From contig CM055109.1 in NCBI GenBank assembly GCA_029204225.1, forward strand, positions 22,286,422-22,350,421: a stretch of 64,000 nucleotides of DNA. The letters run 5' to 3'. The position numbers and the translations under genes were made by a program. Under the pieces are notes generated by a model. The model did not search any database and was not told the DNA's origin. It saw only the letters and a list, made by a program, of their open reading frames with translations. Each line of letters opens with the position of its first letter. Position 1 is the stretch's first letter. Positions 22,320 through 33,589 of this stretch are shown here, in pieces. The DNA comes from Diphasiastrum complanatum. Its lineage: Eukaryota > Streptophyta > Lycopodiopsida > Lycopodiales > Lycopodiaceae.

Positions 22320-22445
22320 ATTCAAAAGACATTGCCAAGTTTAGAAGACTTGCAAGAGGTCTTAGTGGCTGAAGAACATAGATTACAAGCAAGAGGAGGA
22401 GGAACTTTCACTCATCGAGAAGAGGAGGACATGGATTGCCATCAA
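22320..22445 (+). pseudogene. Copia gag fragment
   Basis: A frame reads KTLPSLEDLQEVLVAEEHRL, the capsid C-terminal block seen in the Copia gags at 13.1, 43.5 and 53.8 kb. It is only about 40 codons long. Confidence 0.6.
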
Positions 22446-22479
22446 TTTGGTTTCACAAAGTTTATGTAAAGCCTCATAC

Positions 22480-22930
22480 ACAGTTGTAAAAATTTAGCAT
22501 CATCCAATCATTCTGTTGCTGCTATGTATAAGGATGGTAATAAAAATTCGATCGACATAACAACATCTTGTCCATAACCAAGTTGAAATAGTGTTTGATT
22601 CGTGCTAGCTTTATAAGCTGTTTTTGAATGCCCATCACACTGCATGAAGTTTATGTTCCCAATCAGAACAACTTGCTTCAACTATTTTTGTCATAATATT
22701 GCAAAGAATCTTATTGGAAGATTTTGCTTGTCCATTACCCCTCGAATAATACAAGGAGTACTAAACCGATAAATAACAAAAAAGTCCTCCAACAGACACT
22801 TGATTGTTTCATTGACAAAATGTGTTCCACAATCTTGATAGGACATCCAAATACAATGATATTCTTATATAAGAACTTAGCCATAGTCTTTGCATCGGCA
22901 ACTTGAACTGCTCTTGCTTCGACCCACTAT
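22480..22930 (-). pseudogene. Ty3/gypsy integrase fragment
   Basis: The minus strand reads ADAKTMAKFLYKNIIVFGCP (the SA...F..HG.P block), then after shifts GNGQAKSSNKILCNI and WEHKLHAVWAFKT. The catalytic Glu (usually GQAE) is Lys here. At least two frameshifts are present. Confidence 0.65.
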
Positions 22931-23225
22931 TTGTGTTTCCACTATGTATTGAAATCCTCTTCATTTCTTGATATTATGCGTGTGCTAGATTTAGGATTGA
23001 AGGTGGACATGAAATTGCCCTACAGTTTTGGTGCTGTTGCTAGGAATTATGCAATTCATTACATCTACTTAATTTTTTTTTTTGTCTTGGTCTACAATAT
23101 CTATCTATCTTCTTAACCACTCCAACTAATAGTTACTCAATTTTTATGGCTATATGATATGCTCCAAATAATTTGTCAATCAAAATTTTCACTCTTCAGG
23201 TGTCTTCTCAAAGACCTCTTTTTTT

Positions 23226-23637
23226 TAAATATAATTTAATTTGGTCAATATCCTTGTCATGTATCATAGTTTGTCAAAATTATTTGAAAAAATTATGTTT
23301 CAACTCTTGCCAACTGGTTACTATAACTACATCCTATTATACAAGATTGTTTTCTTAGTAATTTTGAAAGTATTTTTAATTTATCGTCATCGCTTCTTTG
23401 CTATCAATTGAATTAGAATATATTAGTATCAAAATATGATTTAATTTGGTCAATATCCTTGTCATGTATCATAGTTTGTCAAAATTATTTGAAAAAATTA
23501 TGTTTTAACTCTTGCCAAGTGGTTACTATAACTACATCCTATTATACAAGCTTGTTTTCTTAGTAATTTTGATAGTACTTTTAATTTGTTGTCGTCCTTT
23601 CTTTGCTATCAATTGAATTAGAATATATAACTATCAA
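23226..23637 (+). repeat. Tandem duplication, period about 205 bp
   Basis: The block from TTTAATTTGGTCAATATCC to CAATTGAATTAGAATATA occurs at about 23235 and again at 23440 with few differences. Confidence 0.9.
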
Positions 23638-23639
23638 CA

Positions 23640-25554
23640 TTCTATTAGAAATTTTTTTCTAGTATTTCGACTTTTTGAAAATTATTATGTTGTTCTTTCT
23701 ATTCTATATCTCTTTAGATTTTATAGGCTATTGTTATTATTGTTTTAAGAATTTATTATAGACAAAATATTGTTACATTGAAAATTCAACATTAAAAAAA
23801 TACAACAAAGATTCTAAACTTTTTTCATTTTTACTACACAAGTATGCCAACATTTGCATAGTGAAAAAAAAAAAATTATATTTGTAAATTTAAATTTATA
23901 TATCAATTTAAATTAAAAATTGTATAAAAATATCTAAACTAATTTATTTCTATGGGGTTATCAAGTTAGCTAAGAATCACATACACACATGCACATCAAT
24001 AAACAAGAATAATGGAGATTAATCTTATATATATATAAATGATTTCTATGATGACATTTTGTCAATAACAGAAGCACTTATCTATTTTATGTATCATTAA
24101 TTAAAATATCAATGTGTTATATTTTGCTATACAATTTTCTTGAACAACATTGAAAAAAATAGTAGTTTGAGTTTCCATTTTCTACTTGATGACACACACT
24201 TTAATTTTAGATTCGTTAACTTCTTTTTTAAGATAACTATACTTTTATATCTTATCAAGCACAAATGTGTTAGTGGGTTCATTTGTGAGTATATGCTATT
24301 TTTTCAATTTACTAAGTATTGTTATTTACATAGTTTTTATCTATTTTATTGATTATGCGAATAAAATATGTAACACTCATTATATATATAGGTTTTTTTA
24401 TGTATTATGATGTCGTATTTTTTATGAAGAAAATATGATATTTGACAATACAAGTCAAATGTTAAATCTGGTTGATGCATATTGCATAAAGAACATGAAA
24501 TTGAATCTGGAGAGCAAATACATATCACACACAAAATAAATACGTCAAATTGTCAATTTAACATTCTTGGCAAAATATCTACCTTGTATCGAAAGTTAAC
24601 AAATTAATATCTCCAGTAAAATTCACCATAAGTTTTCTAGTGAAGTTTAACTTGATTTTAACTTTTCAAAAAATACAAAATATACATAATAATCCTAATT
24701 AATAATATAATCTAGATAAAAACATATACTATATCATAAGAGTCAACTATTATGCTTTATAAAAAGCATGTATGTTTTTTTAATCTAGAGATTTGTTTTA
24801 GGTGTTATATTTAACATAGATATTTTATTAGATTTAAATAAAAAAAAATTCTTTTGAAAAAACATACATGTAAATGATTACGTTATTCCACCACATTTCA
24901 TTGTCTAGTATTTCAAAAAAGTATGACTAAAGATTTTGTAGATCCCACATAAAATTTTCTTTATAATAGAGACTCAATGTTCATTGAAAGTGATTTTGGT
25001 AGATAATGGAAATGACCACTATAATTTGTGTCAAATGCTTAGAATGCAATTATACTATGACACTAATAATTGCTGTGTAATAAAATTTTGTAGGACCATT
25101 GTGTTAGTACTAATTTGTGAATGGTGATTACAAAATAATTTTAAGGTAATTGTCATTTAGAGTTTAATTTTATTTCTGTATGGATTTATTTTTATAAATT
25201 AATGATATTCCATAAAAATTGTATAAATGATTCTTAGAGTGTTTCTTTGAAAAAGTTTGTAATTTACAATTATCTTGTTATGATAGATAATTCTTTTTTT
25301 TGGTCTATTTATAAATCTTCACTTAATAAGAGCATCATGTATATGAGTATAAATTTTAAAAAAACACATGCTATCTCAATTTAGCTAAAAATTTAAAAAT
25401 ATTTCATCAAGTATTTATCTAGAAATAAACTACTAATAAAAGTATGCATATTTGTTGATAAATTTGTACTATATTTTAAAAAAAATAATTATTCATACAA
25501 TATATTCTGATATAAAATTTACAGAAAATCAAACACTAGTACTATATATATACA

Positions 25555-25601
<47 letters not shown>

Positions 25602-26270
25602 GTGTGTATGTGTGTGTGTATTAGCTCATGCTAATAATATAATATGTAAATAAAATTATACACTAGATTTTATCAAACCAATGACACCTAATAGTTAAAT
25701 ATTTCAAAATCATATTAATGGAAAAGTGGACGGCAACTCAATAAAAAATTTATTATTTCATAATCTCTTTATTTTTATTTTTATTTTATTTTTATTTTTA
25801 TCAATTTATATACTCGCTACAATATTTTTCACTTGAAGTTCTTCTTGAATTTGCGAATGTATAGTTTTTTTTCTTTCACTCTATTTTTTTTTTTTTTTTA
25901 CATTTGAGAAGTTCAATTCTACCGACTTATGGATTATTTCAATGTCTTGTAAATGAATGATTGGCTGTATATTTAATACTTGGAAGAGAAAAATAATGTG
26001 ATAGTCTTATATTTAAATTCAACTCTAATTATGCAGAGAAGAGTTGGCCATACTTTGATAATCAAAATTTAGTTTTATCAACTTCTATTGATTATTATTA
26101 TATAATTCAAGATTCATTTCAATTTAACAAAGTACAAAACATAAGAGAAAATGATAATTATGTACTTAGTTGAAGACCATATATAATTGATGAGAGAAGT
26201 AATTTTTGTATCATTTAATTTTTTTTTATATTCATATTTTTAATCAAAATGAAAAACTTTAATTTATTCA
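23640..26270. other. AT-rich noncoding DNA
   Basis: It is very AT-rich with poly-A/T runs. Frames are short and composition-driven. No element ends were seen. Confidence 0.5.
25558..25619. repeat. (GT)n microsatellite
   Basis: About 20 GT units are followed by an imperfect tail (TGTATGTGTGTGTGTA). Confidence 0.95.
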
Positions 26271-26282
26271 ACTGTATTTCTC

Positions 26283-26462
26283 AAAATGAAATTACACTAG
26301 ACATACAGTTGTTCACTCAAACAACCCATGCATGACCCAGGTTGCCATTGGCGGGACGCGTGTCCCGTCAACTTGCCTCGTGGCGAGGCCAACTGATCCT
26401 TATCCACTGATAGGACCCACAGTACAGTAGCACAATGATTCTACTTTAATTCTAACTCTCTC
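26283..26462 (-). repeat. Fragment of the 31-kb LTR family, reversed
   Basis: It is the reverse complement of about 31085-31260, with shared blocks ACACTA, CATGCATGACCCAGG, GACGCGTGTCCCGTCAAC and ATCCTTATCCACT. It lies 3' (in minus orientation) of the Copia pol block at 26.9-29.3 kb, so it may be that element's 3' LTR, with a LINE piece in between. Confidence 0.75.
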
Positions 26463-26481
26463 CCTTAAAGTAGAGTCTACT

Positions 26482-26740
26482 TTTTACTGTGACCTCTTTT
26501 CTCCTGACATGGTTGAAGCCACCATTTGCAAACTCAAGAACAATCGTACGTCTGACATTGACCTCCTTTCAACCGAGCTCCTCAAACCAATTGCCAAACT
26601 CGCCTCCCCTTTCCTGGCCCACTGTTTCAACCGCTCTATCGTTGATAGTTTCCCCTTACCTTGGGCCACCAAAAATCAAACCAAGCTTGACTTTTTTATA
26701 AAGCAGTGTACAAATGAGCTCTCAATCCATCACTATTGAA
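26482..26740 (+). pseudogene. Non-LTR retrotransposon (LINE) reverse transcriptase fragment
   Basis: The frame reads CDLFSPDMVEATICKLKNN, TELLKPIAKLASPFLAHCFN and FPLPWATKN. These are the conserved fingers blocks of LINE reverse transcriptases: an I..LK..KA.G.D.. block, a LLK block, and the ..FN..I....P..W block. The GXD position reads SDID. The DNA is clearly more GC-rich than its surroundings. Only about 80 codons survive. Confidence 0.65.
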
Positions 26741-26881
26741 ACTTTCAATGTATTACCCTTCATGTCATAACTGAGTGTACCCAAAAATTTTCCATATTCA
26801 GTCTATACACATTATATTAATTCCAAAAATATGTTGTTATATATTTATATTTATTATGAGAGCAAATAGGTAGAATTACTT

Positions 26882-27215
26882 TTAAAACTTATCAAACTTT
26901 TCTCCAACAAGTGGCTTAGTGAAAATATCAGCTAGTTGTTCTTCTGTGCTACAATGAACAACATGAATATCACGACTCAGCAGCTTCTCACGTATAAAGT
27001 GATACTGAATCTCAATGTGTTTAGTTCTCGCATGAAACACTGGATTCTTTGCTAGATGAATGCCACTCTGACTGTCACTATGTAAAGTCGTGGAATTCTT
27101 CTGCTTCATTTCAACTTCTTCCAAGATTTGTCTCAACCATATAGCTTCATGTGCTACACTACACATTGCCTTATACTCTGCTTCTGTGGTGGAAAGAGCA
27201 ATTGTACTTTACTTC
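26882..27215 (-). pseudogene. Copia RNase H, C-terminal part
   Basis: The frame reads EAIWLRQILEEVEMKQ, LHSDSQSGIHLAKNPVFHAR, TKHIEIQYHFIREKL and EEQLADIFTKPL. These are the normal last blocks of Copia RNase H, which degrades the RNA strand during reverse transcription. A stop or frameshift near 27208 separates it from the preceding frame. Confidence 0.85.
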
Positions 27216-28378
27216 TTACTAGAACAGAAAAAGCAACTACCACAAAACTGGAATACATACCCTGTGGTGGATCTATGATCATCATAGTCACCTCTCCACT
27301 TCGCATCCACATAGCCACAAAACTCAGGTAAACCATCATGCTTTCTGTAAATCAAGCCATACTCTGAAGTGCCTTTCACATAACGCAAAATGCGTTTAGC
27401 TTCCTTCCAATGTGTTTCCGTAGGTGCTATCATAAACTGACTTACAATGCCAACAACATAGCATATATCTGGTCTAGTCATAGTAAGGTAAATCAAGCTC
27501 CCTACTAATTGTCTATATAGCATAGCATCAAATGATTGTGATTCATTAAGCTTAGAAAGCTTTTTACCTGGTTCAAGAGGAGTATTCACTGGTTTGCAAT
27601 CCTGCAACCTAAACCTGTGCAGCAACTCTTTGACATACTTCACCTGTGTTAAATCCACTTCGTGTCCTTTTTGCCACACTTCTACTCCAAGGAAATAATG
27701 CATCAGGATGAGATCTGTCATGTCAAATTGTTCCATGAGGTCTTTCTTGATCATGTCTATCATCTCTTGATTATTTCCCGTAATAATCAAGTCATCAATA
27801 TAAAGAGCAATCAAAGCCACCATACCATCAAAGCATAAGACATATAGATTTGGATCAGAATGTGTTCTCACCATCTCCTTTGAACGAAAGTAGGCATCAA
27901 TCCTACTATACCACGCACGTGGTGCCTGTTTAAGACCATAAAGCGCTTTCTTCAAGCGACATACTTTATTTTCTTGTCCCTTCGCTACAAAGCCTTCAGG
28001 TTGATCCATGAACACTTCTTCTTCTAAGTCACCATTTAGAAAAGTAGATTTCATATCCATCTGATGCAAAGGCCAACCAAAATGTGAAGCTAAAGCAACA
28101 AGTAGACGTACAGTATTCCACTTACAAACTGGCGCAAAGGTCTCCTGATAGTCGATGCCTTTACTTTGTGCATACCCTTTGATCACCAATTTTGCCTTGT
28201 GCTTTGCTATACTTCCATCTGTACGGTACTTAGTCCTGTATACCCATTTGCAACCAATGGGTTTCTTGCCAACTGATGGTTCTACTAAGTCCCATGTGTT
28301 ATGTTTAGCAATTGACTCCATCTCCTCTCCCATGGCCTTGACCCAAATATCATCATCCTTCGCTTCACCATAAGTCAA
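27209..28378 (-). CDS. Copia reverse transcriptase with start of RNase H (389 codons open)
   Basis: This is the longest uninterrupted reverse transcriptase in the minus-strand set. Blocks in order: WDLVEPSVGKKPIGCKWVYR, GYAQSKGIDYQETFAPV, QMDMKSTFLNGDLEEEVFM, ALYGLKQAPRAWYSRID, the active site YIDDLIITGNN (YVDD in most Copia), LMHYFLGVEVW, RQLVGSLIYLTMTRPDI and WKEAKRILRYVKGT, then the RNase H start (GYVDAKWRGD). The catalytic aspartates are kept. It overlaps the upstream linker frame by 4 bp, reflecting a frameshift relative to the ancestral single polyprotein. It is not expected to act alone. Confidence 0.85.
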   Translation of the reverse strand: MTYGEAKDDDIWVKAMGEEMESIAKHNTWDLVEPSVGKKPIGCKWVYRTKYRTDGSIAKHKAKLVIKGYAQSKGIDYQETFAPVCKWNTVRLLVALASHFGWPLHQMDMKSTFLNGDLEEEVFMDQPEGFVAKGQENKVCRLKKALYGLKQAPRAWYSRIDAYFRSKEMVRTHSDPNLYVLCFDGMVALIALYIDDLIITGNNQEMIDMIKKDLMEQFDMTDLILMHYFLGVEVWQKGHEVDLTQVKYVKELLHRFRLQDCKPVNTPLEPGKKLSKLNESQSFDAMLYRQLVGSLIYLTMTRPDICYVVGIVSQFMIAPTETHWKEAKRILRYVKGTSEYGLIYRKHDGLPEFCGYVDAKWRGDYDDHRSTTGYVFQFCGSCFFCSSKK

Positions 28379-29267
28379 AGGTTCTTTGTCTTGAATAATG
28401 CTAGATAAGAGAGCATAATTTGCTTCATACTTTTCAGGTTGTGTCTTCTCTCTTGTTGATCTTTGTAGCTCTCTCTGGCTAGATGATCCTGGAAATCATC
28501 CATGTCACGGCTCTCCAACAATCTCTCAAACCACTTAGGGAGCTTCCTGTCAGGTGATCGGCTTCCTGGTGAAAATGTATCCCATGGTACATCCTTCTCC
28601 TTGCGTTTGTCACCTGCAACTTCAATCCTTCTTGCACCAAAAGGTTTGTCCCTACCTCTCCAACCTGTCTCTTGAGGTTGAGTAGTAGTATCTTGAGATG
28701 TATCCTCACTCGAAAGGTCAATGAATGGATCATCATCAGGTGGTATCCTCACTATACCATCTTTCCCACTGGATGTGTCTATCTTCTCAGCATCCTCATC
28801 TTCATACATTTTGGATTCATCAAAGATAACATCACGACTTATATGGATTTTGTTTTCCACTGGATCAAAACATCTATAGCCCTTCACACGATCATCATAT
28901 CCCAGGAACATGCACTTGATAGCTTTCACATCAAGTTACGTCTCTCTTCCTTAGAAATGTGTACAAAGGCCTTACATCCAAAGATTCGCAAGTGGTTCAC
29001 CTTTGGCTTCTTCTTTGTGAATGCTTCCTCAGGTGTTATCTTTGGTATGGTAATGGTAGGACTTCTATTTTGAAGATAGACTGCCGTGCTACATGCTTCT
29101 GACCAAAAATATTTTGGTAGTTTCATCTCAGCTAGCATAGATCTGGCACTTTTCAGAATTGTATGATTCTTGCGCTCAACTACACCATTGAGAGCAGGAG
29201 TATGAGCTTGCATAAATTGTCTTTTAATCCCACATTGATCACAAAGATCATTGAAGTCATTCCTCAA
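28375..29267 (-). pseudogene. Copia integrase C-terminal half and linker
   Basis: The frame at 29267-28926 reads NDLCDQCGIKRQFMQAHTPALNGVVERKN (shown here in pieces: CGIKRQFM, TPALNGVVERKN). It contains the integrase Glu, followed by MLAEMKLPKYFWSEA. After a shift, 28929-28375 reads MFLGYDDRVKGYRCFDP and DVIFDESKMYE, then an acidic linker. The Asp-bearing first half of the core is missing at the truncation point. Confidence 0.8.
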
Positions 29268-30060
29268 TGGATATTTGGAGGAAGAGATCTACATGAGGCA
29301 ACCCGAGGGCTTCATCAAGGAAAAGCTTGAAGGAAAGGTTTGTTTTTTGAAGAAGGGCCTTTATGAGCTCATGCAAGCACCTAGAAAATGGTACTCTAGG
29401 CTAAGCTCTTTTCTCACTTTCATTAACTTTGTTGTAAGCACTTACGATCCATCATTGTACATAAAATTTCATGATTGTAAGATCATTATTCTTGTTTTGT
29501 ATGTAGATGACATTATCTTGAGTGGTAATGATCTAGATGGAATTAGAGATGTAAAAACTGCTTTGGCAAAAGAGTTTAAGATGGTAGATCTCAGCCTATT
29601 AAGCTTCATTCTAGGAATAGAAGTTATTAAAGGATGTGATTTTAGCTTCATCAAAGTATGGTACATCCATCCTAGATAGATTTGAAATGAAACATTGTAA
29701 AGGCATTGAGACTCTAATAGAGCAACACGTAAAAGCATCTATTGATGGTGATGAAGCATCCTTTGCACTTTATATAGAAGGCTTATAGGCTCCTTGATTT
29801 ATTTAACTATAACTAGACCCGATCTTCGTTATAATGTTGGAAAGTTAAGCCAATTCATGCAAAGTCCTTTAGTTTCACATTGGAAGATGGCCAAAAGAGT
29901 TCTTAGATATATCTCATCTACTAAGAATTTTTGCATATTGTATAGAGAGATTAATCTTGGCTTAAGAACCTATAGTGACTCGGATTTTGAATGTGACAAA
30001 CTGAATAGGAAATCAACAAGTGTAGTGGGTTTCTCTCCTTGCCTATCCTCAACCCAAGAT
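29258..30060 (+). pseudogene. Copia reverse transcriptase-RNase H fragment of the 42-kb family
   Basis: The plus frame reads FLNGYLEEEIYMRQPEGF, LMQAPRKWYSR, LYVDDIILSGNDL and LLSFILGIEVI. After a shift near 29660 it continues LIYLTITRPDLRYNVG and LSQFMQSPL, then WKMAKRVLRYISSTKNF and SDSDFE. It matches the element at 45.8-46.5 kb almost word for word, with scattered changes. It stops within RNase H at about 30040. The LSQ codon here (CAA) shows what the TAA at 46399 replaced. Confidence 0.85.
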
Positions 30061-30490
30061 CTAATCAATCTAGCATCAAGGAGATGAAGTTAGTTGTCAC
30101 ACGTAGATTCGTTCCCATGAGAGCGATAGCATATTTTAGATTTCAGCATGAATGAAAGATCCACATCTAACTCTAACATCCATTAGCCTTAAGCATTAGC
30201 ACTACAATCATTAATACTAAGATCCACAATGAAGATAGCTTACTCTTTCTCTCTCTCCCTTTCTCTCTCATAAAAAGTTTAAAAACATGCAATCTTAATA
30301 ACAATCAGATCCAACACTTAGCAAACACAATAAAAGCATGAGAGATGGAGGAAAAGTGATAGAGAGCAAGGACATTCATAAATCCATTTTACAAGGGAAC
30401 CAATCTGCTTTATTGAAATGAAGATATGTACATGTGTAGAAAACTCGAGTTTGTCCCTTCTCATAGTAGAGAGGAGGACCTTGGCCTCTG
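30061..30490. other. Noncoding, CT-rich tract, nothing recognised
   Basis: Low-complexity CT tracts occur at about 30245-30270. There is no recognisable frame. Confidence 0.4.
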
Positions 30491-30494
30491 AATC

Positions 30495-30954
30495 TTGTTG
30501 GTCCATTTCTACCTCCCTACTTATTCAAATTTAAAAAAGAGTGAGAACCCATTCAAATTGGAGATATTAGTGGACTTCCATCGAGCCCTACAAGCTTACC
30601 AGCGAGAGTATATCCACTCTCTTGATCCCAGAGTTAGGCAATCAACTTGTTCACAAAAGATCTCTCTCTCTCTCGGCGTCCGTGGCAACACGATGGGATG
30701 ATTGCCTTCCTACTTTGGCATTCAATCCGAATAAGCCAATGGTGTCAGATAGTCTTAAGGATCAGCTGCTGGTGGCCAGATTGTATTTCCGTGCAGTAAT
30801 GATGGGAGGCTTCTGGAAATCTCGATTCACAGCTTGCACAACTTCAAAGTGGATTGTCGAAGCCCACCATTGTTTTTTGTTGCACAATTTAGATTTCAAT
30901 ACTGTTCGACTCGATTTCATGGAGAAGGTGCAGTATCATTTAATAAAACTTTGA
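30495..30954 (+). CDS. Unidentified frame next to an LTR, weakly like a GAUT-type glycosyltransferase stem
   Basis: Two overlapping plus frames (30495-30701 and 30622-30954) together read FHRALQAYQREYIHSLDPRV, VSDSLKDQLLVARLYFRAV and FMEKVQYHLIKL. A related segment lies at 49390-49740 (LASDKLEDQLTVARVYYRAA, then VDYMDEVTRYLIRHY). Both sit just upstream of a purine tract and a possible LTR start. The (L)KDQL.VAR.Y pattern resembles the stem region of plant galacturonosyltransferases (GAUT), so a captured host fragment is possible. This resemblance is weak and from memory of the family pattern. It could equally be an element-specific ORF. Confidence 0.3.
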
Positions 30955-31035
30955 CATGATGCAAATAAAAGCCCATAGTAACTGCATCTCGCAGGTGTCA
31001 TGGGACTGTCACCAATTTTGGTTGGTGGGGGATAC

Positions 31036-31357
31036 TGTCGGAGGGTGTGCAGATCCCAAGGCAACCCTAATCCTAGTTAATAAAACTACAATTAAAGTAG
31101 AATTACTGTGTTACTGTATTGTCAGTCCTATTAGTGGATAAGGATCAGTTGGCCTCACCACGAGGCAAGTTGACGGGACACGCGTCCCGTCAACGGCGAC
31201 CTGGGTCATGCATGGGTTGCTTGAGTGAACAACTATATGTATAGTGTAATTTTATTTTGAGAAATACATTTGCTATGTGAGCTTGTTGTGGAGAGTGTTT
31301 TCTGTCTGTGTTACTGTGTAGCATGATCTGTGTTCCTATGCAAAGCAAATTCTAAGT
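31036..31357 (+). repeat. LTR of a third Copia family
   Basis: It starts TGTCGGAGGGTGTGC after a purine tract (TTGGTGGGGGATAC) and ends just before a primer site. It is about 320 bp. Reversed fragments occur at 26283-26462 and 4151-4280. The usual CA end is not visible (GTTCTA-like end), so the right edge is approximate. Confidence 0.65.
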
Positions 31358-31369
31358 TGGTATCAGAGC
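31358..31369 (+). other. Primer binding site, perfect Met-tRNA match
   Basis: TGGTATCAGAGC directly follows the LTR. Confidence 0.85.
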
Positions 31370-32064
31370 CATACACTGAGTGTACACAATACAACATCAC
31401 CGTTGAAGGGAGCTTCGGGAGAATTGTCTTCTGAGAGTTTAGGGTTTACGGTGGGTTGAAGACAGAAAGAGAAGCACTGGTGCACGGTTTCTAGTTTATA
31501 GAGGCTTGCCAAGCTCAACAGAGGGATTATTAGCTTGTGCATATTATCAGACAGAAAAAAAATTTGGTGAAAAATTGACAATTTTGAAGCCAGCTGAAAA
31601 TTGAAAGCGGGTTTGGGGTTACAGTTTTTTATACATATTGGTGGTTTCTTCACTGTTTGTGCACCATTTTGGATGTTGTAAGAACAGGATGGAAGGTAGT
31701 TACAATGTCAACCAGCCATGGAGAGATTCTGAGATTTATATCAAAGATTTGTCTCCAGACAGTTAACCTAGCAGATTTGCGATAAAAGGTGAAAAAAGCC
31801 ACTTTGTCAAGTTGAGCTAAAATCACCGTTTCTCCACGGAATTTCATGATTGAACACTCTACAGACTTGGTATCAGTAGGTCAACCCTGTTCCAGGCCTC
31901 AGATTGTGCTCAAATTAATTCGTAGGTGAGTTAGATCAAGCAAAGACCAGCTTGGGGAGGCGCGGCCGTAGACAGGGAGGTCGTGGACTGTTCGCTCGTG
32001 GAACCAGGGTGAAACCATAGCATTTCGGAGTGGGTAGCACTTACAAGACTCTCCATTAGTGCAC
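31370..32064 (+). other. Retrotransposon leader, no gag found
   Basis: It follows the primer site and has no recognisable gag. A second partial primer-like word (TTGGTATCAGTAGG) occurs at about 31868. The stretch ends where a new LTR begins at 32065. Confidence 0.4.
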
Positions 32065-32794
32065 TGTGAAGTTTTTAGCATGCGTGAACTTCACCACACA
32101 CCCTACAAGATCTTATTGAGGTGTTGTGATTGCACAAGATTGATCAAAGAACAATATGCTTGAAAAATCTAAGGCAAGAGCACAATGGCATACATCTGAT
32201 GAAAAAATCTAACTCTTCACTATGAGAAATGAATGTCATAAATAATTCTAAGTGTTCATTATGGGAAAAAAAGGCTGCTCTCGGGTAGAGAGAGAAAATC
32301 ATACATAGAAAACTCGGGTAGAGAGAGAATGAGTCCAAAACACCAAAATCTCGATATTCATAATATGACAAAACATGCCCAGCTTTCCCTACATGAGAGA
32401 GACTCGAATTCCTATAGTGGAGTTGCATGGAAAGTCCACTTAACTAAACTAATTCACATACCAAAGATCCGCATGTGTAACTGGATGCATGTATGGTGCA
32501 TGTATTGCATGTCAACTCATAAAATTGCCTAGACATGTGTAGATCACAGAAACTACTTTGCATGTTGCATGCACTGATTGCATGTGGCTTGCATGCATAC
32601 AGTAAGACTTTGCATGCTATCAAAACATCTGCATGTCATTACAATTGAACCTATCTAGCTCAAATCCGAGCTACACTAGAAGGATATGTGCTCAATTCAC
32701 ACTCCTTATATGTACAACATGAAATCTAGTGAAAATTATCATGGACATGACCCCAAACTCGAGATAGGAAGATAATATTTTAACAATTTTCACA
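32065..32794 (-). repeat. 3' LTR of the 32.8-33.4 kb Copia, reversed
   Basis: It is bounded by TGTGAAGTTTTTAG and CAATTTTCACA, giving TGTGAA/TTCACA inverted ends and 730 bp. It lies where the 3' LTR of the minus-strand RNase H fragment should be. It contains many TGCAT words (about 32460-32640). Confidence 0.6.
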
Positions 32795-32799
32795 CTTCT

Positions 32800-33437
32800 C
32801 CTTAAAATTTATGTTCTTGTCAACATAAATTTCGAAATTAGGCCAAGGTTTGACCTCATCTTCATAAAGACATTCTTGAGTAGAGGCTTGGTGAGAAGAT
32901 CTGCAACACAATCTGAAGATAAAACATGCTCCAATGAGATCTCTCCTCCAATGAATTTTTCTCTTACAAAATAATGAGCCATTTCAATATGCTTGCTCCT
33001 TGCATGAAAGACTGCATTATTTGCAAGAGCCTGAGCAGAAATGTTATCATTCTTGATAATTGGTAAATCTTCATTTGCATAACACTTAAGCTCCAAAAAA
33101 TCTCCTTTGTTGTGGTTGTAAGATATTTGTATTCAGCTTCACAGGATGGTAAGGAAATAGTTGCCGTCAACCAAATTTTCTCCAAGAAATATAGTGTAAG
33201 CACTTGTGGATTTCCTATCCAACCTGTCTCCTACAAAATTTGAATCTAAAAAAGCAATCAAAGTCAGATCTTCTCCTTCATAGTATAGTAGTCCATAATC
33301 CAAAGTAGAAGATATATACCTCAAGACTCTTTTAGCCAACTTCCAATGATATAACTTTGGATCCTGCATATGTTGACTCAGCTTATGAACACAAAAACTT
33401 AGATCAGGCCTAGTCACTCCCTCATGTGCCTGCAATA
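32800..33437 (-). pseudogene. Copia RNase H fragment
   Basis: The minus strand reads TRPDLSFCVHKLSQHMQDP, WKLAKRVLRYISSTLDYG, FLDSNFVGDRLDRKSTSAY, then after shifts SCEAEYKYLTTTTKEI, ANNAVFHARSKHIEMAHYFV and DCVADLLTKPL. The frame breaks twice (about 33200 and 33090). The upstream pol and gag are missing: at about 33440 the sequence changes to DNA leading into the two-gene element. Confidence 0.85.
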
Positions 33438-33589
33438 TCGAATATTCTCATCGACTGCCCAATATCGCTACCACACAATGCTGCTATTACTTTTGGATTT
33501 TCCATCTCACCGTCGCATGCCTGCGATATTGTTACATGCTTGTTTCCTTGATATCGCTGCCACGCGACCGTGTCTCTCCAAATTCGAAT

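Larger units (their letters stand above)
26882..29260 (-). mobile_element. Copia pol block (integrase to RNase H), truncated
   Basis: On the minus strand the integrase C-terminal half (29267-28930), linker (28929-28375), reverse transcriptase (28378 onward) and RNase H (to 26882) follow in Copia order. It is cut at about 29260, where a plus-strand Copia fragment starts at the shared word TCCTCAATGGATATTTGGAG. Gag, protease and the 5' LTR are absent. Confidence 0.85.

Noticed and set aside
25452-25634. Small Cys/Val-rich protein
   Set aside because: Translation of a (GT)n microsatellite.
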